64,000 bases of DNA, taken from NCBI RefSeq assembly GCF_002443255.2, contig NW_019211455.1:38116051-38180050 (forward strand), given 5' to 3'. Shown in pieces: positions 37,701-51,600 of this stretch. Source of the DNA: Varroa destructor (Eukaryota > Arthropoda > Arachnida > Mesostigmata > Varroidae). Made by a program: the position numbers and the translations under genes. The notes beneath the pieces were generated by a model. That model did no database searches and was not told where the DNA came from. It saw only the letters and a list, made by a program, of their open reading frames with translations. Positions within the stretch are counted from its first letter, which is position 1. Each line of letters opens with the position of its first letter.

Positions 37701-40199
37701 AATAATTTACTGTGGTTAGCTCTCAAGGCAGTGCGAGCATGCTTTAGGATTTAAACAGAAGAACAGTATATATGCTCGAAGAAGGCCCTTCAAGGACGGC
37801 ATGACAGGAAAGGTGGAGATAACATTAAAATATGTCGTTCATCAACACAAGCTTCATTAACGTCTTTGTCCGCGTTCAGCTTCACGCTTTTCCTTTGCTG
37901 ATGCTTCTCTTGCCGTCCCTATTCGAACGACTTCATGGGCGGCGGCACGCTTGCTTACTACGTTCTGTTCACTGCCCCTGCTGCTGCCGCTGCAGCAGAT
38001 CCTTTCTCTCCAGTTTCTGCGTTCTCTCGCCCTAACCTTGTTCACTCTACATACTGACACTCGCCGCTGCCGCCACCTCGCGGAAAATTTCCTCCGAGAA
38101 GACATGCCCTCTTGCTGTCTGAATGAGCTACAGATATTCAGTCCTTATGGCAAAAGCCAAGTAACCCTAATCCTAGATGCCCGTTCCCACCAAACGTTAG
38201 AAGCCCATGTTTTTTAAACCCAATTTTTTCAGCTGCTTCTTGAAAACGCTTTAAACAAGATCACATTAAACGAGACTTTCCCCGTCGCGTGGGATGTAAT
38301 ATAAGAAATATCCAAATCAGGACAGGCACTGTCATTAATGGGCAAGAAATGGCTTAACTGTACTTCATGACAAAATTCTAGACTCAGCTCTGAAAGTGTG
38401 ATTAACTCCCTAAAAAAATATTAGCCCGGTTAGCTTCGTAACGTGAAAGTAGAGGCTAGGAAATATGGGAACCAACTTGGCCTGCTGGGTTGAAGCAAGG
38501 ATTTCAAGCAGCTCATGCACTTGATGCAGCTCAAAGCACTTGAAATTACACACGTTTTACTGTCTCCTCTACTAGAAGAAAATATTCTCCAAAACATGGG
38601 GAATATCAAATGCATTTTTACATAATTTAGACCTAATCACGATATAGCCAATCCATGTTGTGAATAGTAATAAACCAGAAAAACCTATAATACGCCTAAC
38701 GCCAGCCAATGATATTTATCAGCTTCAATACATGATTTGGCAGATCTGAATTTTTAAAAATTCTAACCTTTTTCAAGGAATGAACGAGTTTCCAAATTGG
38801 CAAGATGCTTAAATCACGAACGTCTTGCATCCTTGCATTCCCCGTTAGGTTCAGATGTTTTGACTCACATGGTGGTTGGAGCGTGGGTTTCAATCATCCA
38901 GATATAGAGGCCTATAATCAAATTGTGAGATTTATATTTTCTTTGCGATCGATAAATATTGTATCGCCCTTTTGATCAATTCCTCTTACAGATAACATCT
39001 TTTTTTAATTGAATTTTCCCGATTTCGATCTGAGTCACTGAAAATTATCATGAAAATATTCAGGTTACGTATGAAGTATCAAAATATGTTGTCTTTCTCT
39101 CAAAATCAAGCTTTCTCCAATGGTTGGGGTACCGCCTGACAGGTTAGCCGTTTTAAAACTGCCACCAAAGTAAAAAGATATAGTAGCACGCCCTTACAAA
39201 CACACTTGATATTTGGGGGGGAGTCTTGTATTGTCAACATGCCGTTATTGCTTCGCTGTGCAAACTGATAGATAGGGTAAAAAGACTCTTTTTGAGTGCA
39301 CAAATTCTCTCAGTATTTACAGAGCCCTAAGTGAATAAAAACTATACATGGCCCACATACGCGTTTTCATTAGAAGATCAAAATATTTATCGTGCATCCA
39401 CGTACGCGAACTATATACAACGCCAGACACGACAACAAGTTAATTTTAGATGGGTAGCTTTATGGGTAAATCGTTACTTGTGGCCGATACATTTCATTCT
39501 GTGTAATTCTATGCCTTAAATACGTTTGTTCAGCACAAGTATATGCGTGGGGCATTACACTGGGGCATGCACGGGGCTGGGGACTGTACTCTGCACACAT
39601 GTCTCTGCTGTCTACTGTCTATCGTTTCCTGGAAAGAAGAGTCTGAAATTCTGCGCAGCTCATTTTACTGGTTAACACCGGTCTTCATTAAGCCTTTTCA
39701 ATACGTTGTGTCCTTGATATGAACGATAGCGTAGGAAGTCCTGTGCATACATCGTAAAGAATGATACGAGAAAGCCTCTCCAGTTGAAATCAACTGTTCG
39801 CATATAGCTCTATTTAGCGGACTGGGAGTCAGCGCTAGCTAGGTAGCCTCAGAGCGTTACGATTATTATTTCGATGCTTAACGTGTAAAAGAAACCGTCT
39901 AGATTTCTTCTCTCGTGCCGAAATAGCGTGATGATTCACTCTTCTAGAACGAATCTTCGTATACTAGCTGTCGAATTTCAATGAGACAATGGCGTAACAG
40001 CGATGGGTATGTATTAAGAAATAGTCTTAGACACCCAGTGGGTAATTTATTCGCCGACCGGTACACCGTGCTTGATTACTTGGTGTACTGCAGCTAAGCC
40101 GACAAAACAACGAGGTCAGAGATCGTATAATGGTGCACACGAGAACAACTCTCGTTCAAAGATTAGATTTCGTATCGCTTGACGATGCTAAACGCCCGG

Positions 40200-40234
<35 letters not shown>

Positions 40235-42229
40235 CCATTATTGTATACGTATTTAAGTAAACCATCACTTGAGGAAAGCTGTTTGAGATGTACCTACATT
40301 TTTGCCCTGATTTGTTGAACGAGCCTCAGGGAAAGCTGCCAAACGCCAGTGGCAGGTCTGCACCTTTGATGATGTTGAGTTAACGTTTTCGATCAATTTT
40401 TTTGCTGTATTTCTATCAAATGATTTATTCTTTGTATTTATTAGTGCTGTGCATGTATTAGCCTGTTTTGTATGATGTATAGTAAAGTTTATGTTCAGAT
40501 TCCGGAACGACAATTATTTCATAACAATACGATCTTGTTTTCTTTCCACGATAAACTCACTCATATGTATATACAGGCCGCTCACTGGAATATCTGCACT
40601 TGGGCTTTTAATAGACGGGTCGTAGCGAGGCACGGAAAATCAGATGGTTCGAGTGCTTTACAGATACGAGTTTCACTTGGAGCTGTAGGAGTGAAGGCAG
40701 CTTTCCGCATAGACCTTGTGTTCGGTTGAAGGTTTACGGGTAGAAGTAGTGTAGACCGTTAGCTTGCTAGTAAAAAAAAGAAAAAATCCGGTAAGGAAAC
40801 ATTGAACTCGAACGTAAGTTTTGTAGGAAGTCAGTTTGACGGTGAATATAGTCCCTTTCAAGTAAGAAAGCTGTGGTAGAAACCGACCCATTTTAAAAGG
40901 TACGGGCCGAAGGATTCAAGTTAGGAATGTGCACAAATACTACAGTCAAAGCAGTAAAAAAGAGGTGTCTCGACCTTCCAACAGGAATCAAGGGCGGAGA
41001 CATAGAAGTGCGCACTTCTTTTCCCTCTAGCTGGCTACAGCAGCGACCCCGCTTATTGCAGTGAATTGTAACTTGTCATAAAAAATGGGTCTTTAACGGT
41101 AACATAAAACGGTCAAATCAGCGGTTGGATGCAACTGAACTGGCGGGTCGTCTTTTATAGCAGGTGTACAGCTATAAAAGCTTATGGTGAAAGCTATTTA
41201 GTCGTCTAATGCAGTTATCATCTACCACTTCCACTACTTCTACCCACTTCGTAGATCTTGGTTTGTTGATTAGGACTGGAAAATACTATCAACAATTGAA
41301 AGAAGTTTAGTTAATGAACTAGGCTGGTGAACAGGGGTAAATCACTTCTATTATAGAACAACGCTTTTTAAGAAAGAAAAGTGTAAACGACAATGATAGA
41401 ATAATTCCGAAATTAAAGACTGTTTGTCATTACCACCGGACATTATTTGTAGAGATTAGCATTTTGCTCAAAATTTCGACAACTTTACATAAGGATTATG
41501 GCCTAGATCTCAACATGATGCCGAAATTGTCCTTTGACGTACCATAGAGGTCTCGTATACGTGGAAATCTCGAATTCCAGACTCTTACAACAGCAGAATG
41601 AATGAGTTAGCACCTAAAGGATGGAGTGTCATAAATAATAATGCTGCATACCCTTATCAGGAGTAGAAGAACTATGTTCCTGAAAAAGGTTTAAAAACTC
41701 AAGTCAACGATACCGTATTCTATACCAAACACCCGACTATTAGCAAACTGCAATTTCAAGAGAAAGCGTCTGCATGCAAAGTACCAGTAGGATATTACAG
41801 GAAAATAAGCAAAATGCAAAACGTATAAAAAATAAGTACAAAACGCTAGGTCATAAATTACATTAATTATTTTCATGGTAACCGATAATACCTTAAAGAT
41901 GTCTTAGATCAGGACAACTTTCGTCTACCTGTCTGTGGTTTGTTCCAGTATGCAGCGCTGTTTCATTTTTTTAAACGTAAGCAATGAATAATTATAGTTA
42001 TTGCCTTATATGTAAAAGTTATCCATTCGTAGCCTTCCATTTTTAAGAAAGGACTCCTCGTTGTCTTCGGACCGGATTGATATAAATGAACTATCTCAGA
42101 TGTTTACCTGTCTGCAATTTCTACCATTACAGCAATCGCTTGAAGCTTATTTTTTAAGGCGAGCGTGTCACGGAGTTGCGTATTTTTGTGGGAATCGATA
42201 TTGAATAGTTCCTATTGTAACCCGAAGCA
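37701..42229. other. Intergenic DNA, no gene recognised
   Basis: Mostly AT-rich. A small GC-richer patch at about 37.84-38.1 kb has GCTGCTGCCGC runs and arginine/cysteine-rich frames on both strands, which look compositional. The rest shows short random frames only. Confidence 0.4.
40204..40232. repeat. (TA)n microsatellite
   Basis: 29 bases of TA. Confidence 0.95.
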
Positions 42230-42638
42230 CGTGGTTATAATTAGTCAGTAGCAACGGCTTCTCCTGATCACCTCCTTTACGTCCTCTCTTTCGTCTTCTT
42301 CTGTTCAACGTAGGTAGTATCAGTAGAGAATAGTACCAATTCAAATGGCAATGATGGCTACATTGCACGCAATACAAAGGGTATATGTCTACCTGGCGTA
42401 CGTGGGGCAGTTGGATAGACGAATTGACGGACGCATCAAGATACGACGGGCGTACTCACAATGAGCGTCAAGAGAACTTCTCGCGATCAGCTGCTTCTGA
42501 CCAATACTTCTGACACTGTGGAGCAGTAGCCAACAGCAATGGTATAATTAATGTGATCAGCCACACAGGGAATATGGAGGAAACCTAGTCTAGCTACAGC
42601 CAAAAACAAAGGCACAGGCCATACGAAAGAGTGTAGAG

Positions 42639-42656
42639 CAGCAGCAGCAGCAGCAG
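42639..42656 (+). repeat. (CAG)6 microsatellite
   Basis: Six CAG units. Confidence 0.9.
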
Positions 42657-44694
42657 CGTTAATGGAGTTATACAGAGCAGAATGTCTGGGTATAAGATTT
42701 AGAGGGTTTACCAAATATGAAGAAGAGACAGGCTCCTAAGGCACTGATATTATGTCCGACTGACACAAGGGTGCGCAATTTCTCTCTAGTGTATTTGCGG
42801 TTATCGCAAAGGAGGACTTTCTGCGGCGTCCTTCGGTAGAAGACCTGGATTGAACGGGCTGTTTGGCGGTCGCCCACTCAGCCCCGCAGTTGTCGGCGAC
42901 AGGAGCAGGGAGCCAGGAGCAAAAAAGAGGGAAGTCGTGTACGAGATAACAAGTTGTGTATCGAGATGGAAAGCCAGAAAGAGCCCATGTTGCTCTTCTC
43001 AATCCAACTCTCCCTACCAAGTCAGTCGATATAATTGGAAGTGTGGCTATACATTGGTATCGTAAAAGTATGTAGGCAGGAAGGCAGATACATACATTGT
43101 CGAACACTGACAAATATATCCTTACAGTTGCACGATCGACTACTGACCGTTGACGTCCCTTTTCATTACGTCTTATGCGCAGTGAGCTATACGATAGTGA
43201 GCTTTCTTTTCAGCCTTCGCGGAGCTACCTAACATTGAGCCAGAAGCGTGAGTCCGGATTGATAGATCGATGATTTGTTTATAATGACGTTGTAATTATG
43301 TTAGAAAAGCCTCTTACGTGCGCAAAGAGTTTCCGATTCGTCAAGCCTTTTCGTGGTAATCGATATCTACAGGTGCCCCTGAATTAAGGCGTTTCCTTAA
43401 CACCACGTTTCTAAGACAGTATCTAAACAAAAGCAAATAATTTACGGAAATTTTAATGTTACAAAGTAATTCTTGAAGGCTATGGTTGTTCAATAATGTC
43501 AATATTCAGCGCGATTGCACCTTGCGATTCATGACCTAAATCATTCACTAGTTATTTTCAAAATATCCCTCCGTTAGGCCACGCCCCACGAGATGTTGGT
43601 GGGCATAAATTCGTTGAAGTGTCACCGAAACAGGCTATACCTAAACTCTAGCGGAATCAAATTCTGGGCTGATAGAAGTCCAGAAGCCTAAAAAATACAA
43701 GATCCCAAAACGGCCAAAAAAATCTAAAACGAGCAAAAAAAAATTTAAACCTAAATAGGCTAATCGTTGAAACTGATCTGGAGCACCCAATTGACAAAAC
43801 AATTTCCGCTCTACGAAACGCCATTAAGTTTGTATGAAAAATTCAAGTGAAGGTAAAGCTAGTAGTCGCAGTGAAATGTAATTTTGTTCAGTGCTCCGTT
43901 AAACAAGCTATTTACACTTATCTGAACACGTAACGACAGATGAAGGCTAATTCTGGAAAAATTCTGGGAATCACTAGACTGTGTAGGGAGGCCGGCCACT
44001 TGTAACCAGAAGTGGTACGTTGACATTACGATTTTTAGCTTGGCTTCATATTCTCGGCATTAACTACCCAAAATTAAATCGGATACTGTGCAGCATAGGG
44101 CGCATGATGTTCGACGGATTGTTGAGAACACAATGAAAGCCCGATGGTAAACTTCGGTTTCCTACACCAGATGGATCCGATGATCATCATATTTTTGCTG
44201 ATACCACACGATCTGTTGTCGCCGTTTTCTGTTCTGGTGTGATTATCAGCAGAATTGATCTTTTTCGTCCGTAGGTATGGCATCAGCAGCAAGGAACGTG
44301 CGAGAATCTTTAATCACTTTTAGCAGCCTTTTCGCAAGACGGCTTTTTTGCCTAGGAAAGCGTTAACGACAGACGAAGCAGCAGACGACGTTCAACAAGA
44401 AACGACACTACTCGACTGTATTATGGTGGCGGACACTCTCTAAAGAAGGGAACTAGGCTGTTGAGCGCAGTGGGGGTGGTTGGGGTTGACAAAGCAACAT
44501 TCGAGTTGAAATCGTTCCAGTTTCTGTTGATACTACGCAGTTGCTCAACGTTTAGAAGGCAATGCTCGAGAATTCGACCAAACGTAATTTAAGATGAATA
44601 CAGCAAGAAGAGGAAGGAAAGACGTCAGGGACCCTGTTCACGGAGTCGACTTGACTAGGCGTTGCTGCTGTTGTCGTATAATACACAGAATAAT

Positions 44695-44715
44695 AACAAC
44701 AACAACAACAACAAC
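44695..44715 (+). repeat. (AAC)7 microsatellite
   Basis: Seven AAC units followed directly by GACGACGATGAG. Confidence 0.9.
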
Positions 44716-45152
44716 GACGACGATGAGGGGAGCATGAGGAGGTGAAGACAAAGGAGATGAAGAAGCTGGAAGACGGGCTAGAGGACAGTAGGACCAGAAG
44801 AAAGGCAGCGATCCAGCTACAATGGCCTTGTGAAGGGACGCAATGAGAAAGGGACCAACAGACGGGTAGAGGGAGAAAGAGGTATAAGCAGGCAGTCAAC
44901 GAGATGGGGTGCCGTGCCACTACTACGACTATCACCAGGAGGTCTTTGGCCCTGATGCCTTCTGCTGCTGTTGCTGCGTTGTTTTCTCCCGTTTCATACT
45001 CTCCTCGTGCTCGTTCGTTCTTGCCCCGCGTAGAGGAAAAGGAAAGGAGAATGAACGGCATCAACGAATTGTAGCAGTGCTAGCGCTAGTAGGATGTTCC
45101 AGTTGTTTTAGGAGAAAGCGTTCAAAGCGAACGGGACGGAGAAACAGATGCT

Positions 45153-45153
<1 letters not shown>

Positions 45154-45180
<27 letters not shown>
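45154..45180 (+). repeat. (CAG)9 microsatellite
   Basis: Nine uninterrupted CAG units, the longest triplet run in the window, about 330 bp from the assembly gap. Confidence 0.95.
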
Positions 45181-45184
<4 letters not shown>

Positions 45185-45513
45185 GCCAGCCCAACAGTAG
45201 TAGCATAGGAATGAAAGTACATGACGACATCTGCTGATGCTACTGGCGGAAAAACAGGCAAGAAAGGATACGGTGGGTGCCGGCCGGCAGCGACGAATAT
45301 CGATGCCAGCGAGGTCAGCGGCAGCAGTAGTAGCGCTGGAGAAGCTGGGGTTGGGGGGAAAATTCGACCCGTCAGATCACAGATGGCCTCGACCGATTCG
45401 ACATATCGCCGCCGTCTCTGCCGACGCCACATCAACTGCCTTCCGAAGCAGAACAATTGGAGAAGACGCAGAAGCGGAAACAGCAGCATGTATTTGTTGT
45501 TTTACCCATATAT

Positions 45514-45613
45514 NNNNNNNNNNNNNNNNNNNNNNNNNNNNNNNNNNNNNNNNNNNNNNNNNNNNNNNNNNNNNNNNNNNNNNNNNNNNNNNNNNNNNNN
45601 NNNNNNNNNNNNN
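45514..45613. other. Assembly gap (100 N)
   Basis: Exactly 100 N, the usual placeholder for a gap of unknown size. The left flank ends CCCATATAT, so a TA repeat may be what broke the assembly. Frames that appear to cross it are meaningless. Confidence 0.98.
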
Positions 45614-48600
45614 TCAGTCACGTGCGCGTACGAACACACTTTGTTCTTCTCTTTTTGTGTGATTCGTCTTCCAGGAAATTTAACTCGACGAAGACGACGA
45701 CGCCAAAGCTCTGACAGAGGTCCACATTTGATTTATAATATGACATATGCATATGCGGCGGCGGCATATAGCCTGAACAAAGATGTCCAACGACGCGGAA
45801 TTTTGTACCCCTACAGAACAGAAAATACATAGCAATTCAGTTTACTTAACCATCAGAAATATGTTCCGATTAAAAACTAGAAGCCATAAAATTAGCGTTA
45901 ATTAAACGGGATACACCGATATAAGTATGCCTAGCGAATGATAAACTCCTCGAAAGCGCAGTTTTATAACGCTAACCCGCGGTTTTAGCCCGGAAATTTA
46001 TGGACTGAAAATTTGGGGAGCACTACCCGTAGTGTTATTGGTAGCAGTAGCCGGACATTGCTAAGCAATTGAAACGGCCATCTCAGCTAGAGCTACATGA
46101 GCCTACATGTAAATTCAGGTTCGCTATTTGAACACAATGCAATATATTTACATATAAACGATCATACTGTGATCGACCTCACACCTCTATGTGATTTTTT
46201 CATGTTATTGCATGTTGCAAACTGTGTTTGCAAGAATTGAAGTTTTTACCATCCTCCTTTTGAGCTATTTAATTATTATTTCATCGACAATGGCGCGACT
46301 GCTCAAGATACTGGTTGAATAAACTTTGTTGAAGTTACAACAACAGCAACAACTGTTAGGATAACAATTTCGTTTTCAAAAGTACACTAGTTGAAGATTT
46401 GACTTTAACCTTATTGAGTTTATAGTTTAATTAGATTTTTACGAAATAGGTTAATAATAACACTGCTGTAATATAGTAAAAAATCATCTTTTCAGTATGC
46501 CATAGGTTAAGTAACTATTTTGAGAGCATTATCGGTAGTTAAACGCCGCGACTTCAAGCGTCTGTGTATTACTTGTTTCCGTGTTTAAATCTCCGCTGAA
46601 TGCCGGTTTAGCAGAAACGAGCCATAAACGCTCGGGCTTCAGTCGACATATCAGACTTACCGTTTTTATTGTGGCTAACATCTGCCCGCAAAACCTTTTA
46701 ACGTTCACAGCGCCTTTGATCCTTGTCGATTTTAGTGGACTAATGCTCGTGTGCTTAATAGTGGTCAACGACGGTTTTTGCAAGACTACCGCAAAGGTTA
46801 ACGAGGACGTATGCGGTCCGAATAACACTACAACGGTTAAAAAAAAAGTAATTGTTGTAGTAACTTTTCAATTCAGTTGGGTTTAAAAGACCTGGACGTT
46901 CAGGACCCTTTGTCACAAACGCTCAGGACGTATACTAATATGCATCGGATTTACTTTTCCTCAAGTGTCATGTTTGAAGCTGGCTGATGAAGTTACCGCC
47001 ATATAGCTCGATATGCCGTTTAAAAGCCAGCTTTACCTGTCTCTCTGCTAACTCATGTTGAGACCGTCCTTTTTTTTGGCCGTTGTACATTTACTTTATT
47101 TCCCAATTAATATTGGCAGTGAGGGTCTGCTCGTCAGTTGCTGTCACCTTCAGTCGCTGGAGGTAATTCCCCGTTGCCGGCTGGCCTGCTTCTACAATGG
47201 GGAATCCGTTTTCTTATTCGTTCGGACATTATTTTGGTCGGTATCTTTTCCCTCTTCGCGCACAGTATGTTCTTTAGCGCACAAAAATTCGTCATGTGAA
47301 GAATTAGAGATTCCCGTAACGCAAAACAATTTTTCCGGTTCCATGGGTTCCAGAAAGGCTGGGGAAGGTTTCACACGTCCTCGGGCGAACTAACCCACTC
47401 GCTTCATGATATCCTGCTGAATATTAAAGCTTTAAATCATTCTCTGTTTTCAGCGAGAGGGAATTAGTATTGACACGAGTGCTAGACCAAGATACATTCG
47501 AGGTTCGTGCATTGAAAAAGAAAAGCAACCGTGATGGCTAATTGCGCGAGTTTAGACGAGAACACTTCTAGACATTAGATTCGCTTGGGCCATCACATGC
47601 GTGTAGTAATAATTAGGGCAAATACAGGGGAATGTATCAATAGCGGGAATAAACGCTGCAAATTTGTATGTATCGTATATACAAATATCGGAGCCGAAAC
47701 CATTGCTTCATGTGTAGTAGCAAATGCAATCCATTCCATAATATTCTCGGTTAGTTTCGGCCGGTTGCTCCATACCCAAGGTGCTGATGTTAGATTTGCA
47801 AAGGAATGACTGTTTCTAAACTCATCATTCCTTGTATATCTGCGAGTGCCACGTGGCGAACACTGTTTTATCGCTTGACTCCGAAGCTCACAGACGTAGC
47901 TCTGGTAACTAGGCGCAATCACTGTAATTTCGATTTGTATGCGTCCCTAGGGGCAATAAAGAGATATAAGGGACGAAAATTCGCTACAACGCAATATAAG
48001 AAAGGCCGGCGCCTATGGCCTGGGCACTTCATGATATGGACCTATGGCCCGTACCGCAATTAATTAGTTAAATAAAAAAAAAACAAACTATACCAAGTGA
48101 AATGAAACAACTGGTTTCATATAGACCTTTATTCTGCTGAACAAACCACATGCTTATATATTAATATTACCTTTATTAAGCTATTATTTGATACAAAAAG
48201 ATCTCTACTGTAACGGAAATTGATCGAACTTGAATTTATTTTGCAGGAGATATAGGTAGCTCACCTCGTAATTTGGGTTTCCTCTAATGCTAGGATTTTA
48301 GGTATCGAATTTAATTCGAAGAACTTTTCCGATTTCCAATGTCGCATTCGATCCAAGCCTAACAGTCCTTTCCGGTTGCGGCGACCTGGTCAGTTATAGT
48401 AGAATAATCTCTTGCTTTTTCTGGCCCGTTGGATGCCGGAGTCTGTGATAGTATTTAGCGGTGTTCCTCATGCTAAGCTCTTGTACAAGAGGCCTCTTTG
48501 TCCTTCCATTGTGGCATCCAAGACCCTTAATAACGAAGATTTTGACTTGAGTCGACTCTAATTAAAAATTCACAGCTGTTCCTAAGTGTCACATTCGCTG

Positions 48601-51600
48601 GGCTTTCGGCTTTCGACATCGTTCCTGGCACACTGAACTGGATTCGCCTCGCCTCGGTCTTCATAGCCCCGAGAAAGAAGGGGCCAGCATAAAGTCACCG
48701 TAAAGAATAACGGCCGATTTTAGCATTAATATTTAATTTCATAATTAATAACACGGGGCCGTTTAAATATACAACAACCCTGCCTTACGGAGCCGAAAGT
48801 CGTCCATAACGCACCAGATGGTACATAGAAAAGTGGTTAGAGATAGCCGAGGAGCTGGCTGTGACCTTGGACATCCTGAAAAAATTTCACAGATACTACC
48901 CCCGCCTCTTAACACACGGACGCATGCTTAGGAAGCAATACACATATCGATTAGATATAGATTCTCGCAGAGTGGAAAACGTTGCGAGGATCGCGTAGCC
49001 AGTAAAGCCAGGGAAGCTGGTCTTTGATGTCGTTTCTAAGAATATGGATAATAATGTTTGCTGTTATTTATATCAAGTATATAATTCATATAACATGCGA
49101 TACAGCATGAAGTGATCGACATTACCTCACGCGAGCCCCGTTTTAATAAACAAACAAACAAACAAACTTATCGTATTCCATTGATGTATTTTTCACATAC
49201 ACAAAATGTTTCGGATGCCAACAAAATTCAAGACGCGAATACCTAAAGATCGTATGTAAGAAAGACTTGAATCTAACCAATTCAATTTATGGTGTCCGTT
49301 AATTATATTGTTTGCCAAGCAAAAAATAGGGGTAGCACACTATTGCGCTGGCAAAGATACGTATTCTTTGCTATACAACAGGAACAGTAGTTACACAATT
49401 TCTCATGTTATTTTCTCATTTTTTTCAAAGTTCAACATTTGGAATTGTAAATTGAACTTTGAGATCCAATATTATATCAGGCTCGGTGCAAGTTTTTTTT
49501 TGTTTTTTTTTTTAAATAGATTAAATACTTTTAATTTTCGTTGAATGCTTTCAGTACGGTTAGTTAGTACGAGAGCTTTGAATCAGATGACGATCGATAT
49601 CGAAACAACCAACAATATAAGCAACAGTGCATAAAGAACAAGAAAATCACCACTAGTGCTTGTTCTCGACAATATTTTTACATTTGAGACACTCATAAAA
49701 TGTTCTTATTGTTTTCATTCGGTGTGTTTGTCGAAAGAAAAAAACATTTTCAATCGGTAGGAGCACGTATAGAAAGAAGGTGGGCCCCCCTTAAGAACTA
49801 ATAAAGTATTTTCAATACTGTTATTATTGTTGATGTAAATTGACAGTTAACAGCTAATCTCCTCTTAGGAGCTAGAACTGGGAAATAAACACTGTTTTTC
49901 AGTTTCTTTAAATAAACCATTTTCTGGATTTCCTTCGATCGACGTTGGTTAATTACGGGAGAAGCTTTAGGTTGGCAATAAGCAAAATCTCAATGAATTA
50001 GTGCTTAGGCTTCCGGAAAAATAACAATATTGGAGATATTACAATCCGTCTTGTACGTTTACTATGACTGCTAGTAATAATAATAACAATAGAAACGTTT
50101 TTTGTTTGTTTTAATTGTCAATTAGCTCGATACCTCCTATAATTTTTTTTCTGTCTGTATACGCTGTATTAATCAATCACACGTTGGCACCAGTTTGGGT
50201 GCTATAACTTCACGCATTAAGAAAAATTAGCCAGAGTTGATCTCTAAGTTAGTGCAAGTTAAAAACGTATACCTATTTAGATATAGTTTTAGCCCAAGCT
50301 TAGCCAATTTATTCTATAATCGAACGAAGCGGTATAATAGACATCATACTAATGGGACTGATTGTGAGTTGCCACTATGCGAGATCGTATAATTATAAAA
50401 ATATCATAAACTAATATAATGTGTTTTTATCTGGAGGATCGTATCGGGGGAAAAATGAAAAACACTTATTGATGATGATTCGTCTCGAGTCTCCTAGGAT
50501 ATGCATATCGCCTTCGTTGTATGCAACCCCTGTATTCAATATAGGCCATTAACTTGTACGCGTGGCCTAGGTTGCCAAATGTTGACTGATCTTGACGTTC
50601 TGCTCCTCAACGCTTCGTTCTAAAAGACCCGGATGTGTATATATATCAGCCTGGACAAATCGCTAGCTCTTGGGAAGCTAACATACTGTTGGCAGATTTG
50701 GGTCCTTGCTTTGAGTTTTATGCTTCCTACTCTATCATCATTACTACTTAGTACTGATACATTAGGCAGCGCAATGTCGTTTGCTCAACTCTAATGGGTC
50801 GGCTTTATTTAAGCAGAAATAACTCCAACAAATGCTTTATAGGTGTGACCGCGAAACTTGTCAAGAATGCTTTCATCGGAGGCTTAATATAGATGGCTCA
50901 CAACTGATAGGTTTGGCTTTACGGTGAACCATTACGGTAAAGCCGACACATCTAGAAACCAACCGCATTACGCTAAAACTATAAAAATACTTCGTTGTAG
51001 TAAGCAGTTGCACGTCGTCCTTGTACGAGTGTTGTAGTAGTGACACCTTCCAAAAAGAATTTATATAAGTTACTTTTAGATCACACAACGACAGTTATAG
51101 GTTAGGTCCATGAGTTCGGCATACCGTTTTTATTTCCACGGGGATTCATCAAGAATGAAGCTTTGCCTTGGTCGGACTAAAACTAAGCGGTCGGAATGCC
51201 TGTCGAACGACGAACGCAAGCATGTAAACAACATTACCAATGCCGAGTAACTCTCAATCACATGCCTTACATTTCTGCGCACGGTTAAATAAAATTAGCT
51301 AGAATATAGAAAACCATCAGTCTCTTTCGTACAATAAATAAATACTTCCTAAGCAAGGGGGCTGAGCAAGTCACAGCTACGGGACTCACAACGGAAACTA
51401 ACAAGGTGTTTTCTAGCACGAATCGTCGAACAGAGAAGTTAGAAGCTATATCCTTTAACCTCCCAGTAACTTGGCGGTGCGTATCTTAATACGTTTCTTG
51501 GAATTAGCAAAATAACTATCTATGGTTTAAAAATCGTACTATAGTTTTGTTCTTGCTGTAAGGATTCGCCGAAGAATGTATAATAAACTTTACATTGTGT

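Larger units (their letters stand above)
42230..45513. other. Triplet-rich region, no gene recognised
   Basis: Two GC-richer patches (about 42.2-43.1 and 44.3-45.5 kb) flank AT-rich DNA. They carry (CAG)6 at 42639, (AAC)7 at 44695, (CAG)9 at 45154 and many shorter CAG/CTG/GAC runs, with long frames on both strands that are largely translations of those runs. The 169-codon minus frame from ATG at 45061, for instance, has six cysteines in a row and VIVVVVA. I see no domain in any of them. Confidence 0.4.

Noticed and set aside
44552..45064. Long minus frame in the triplet-rich region
   Set aside because: Its residues follow the repeats (runs of Cys, Val, Ser), other frames are open too, and there is no domain.
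45221..45832. Plus frame apparently crossing the assembly gap
   Set aside because: The middle third is N, so the frame relation between its two sides is arbitrary.
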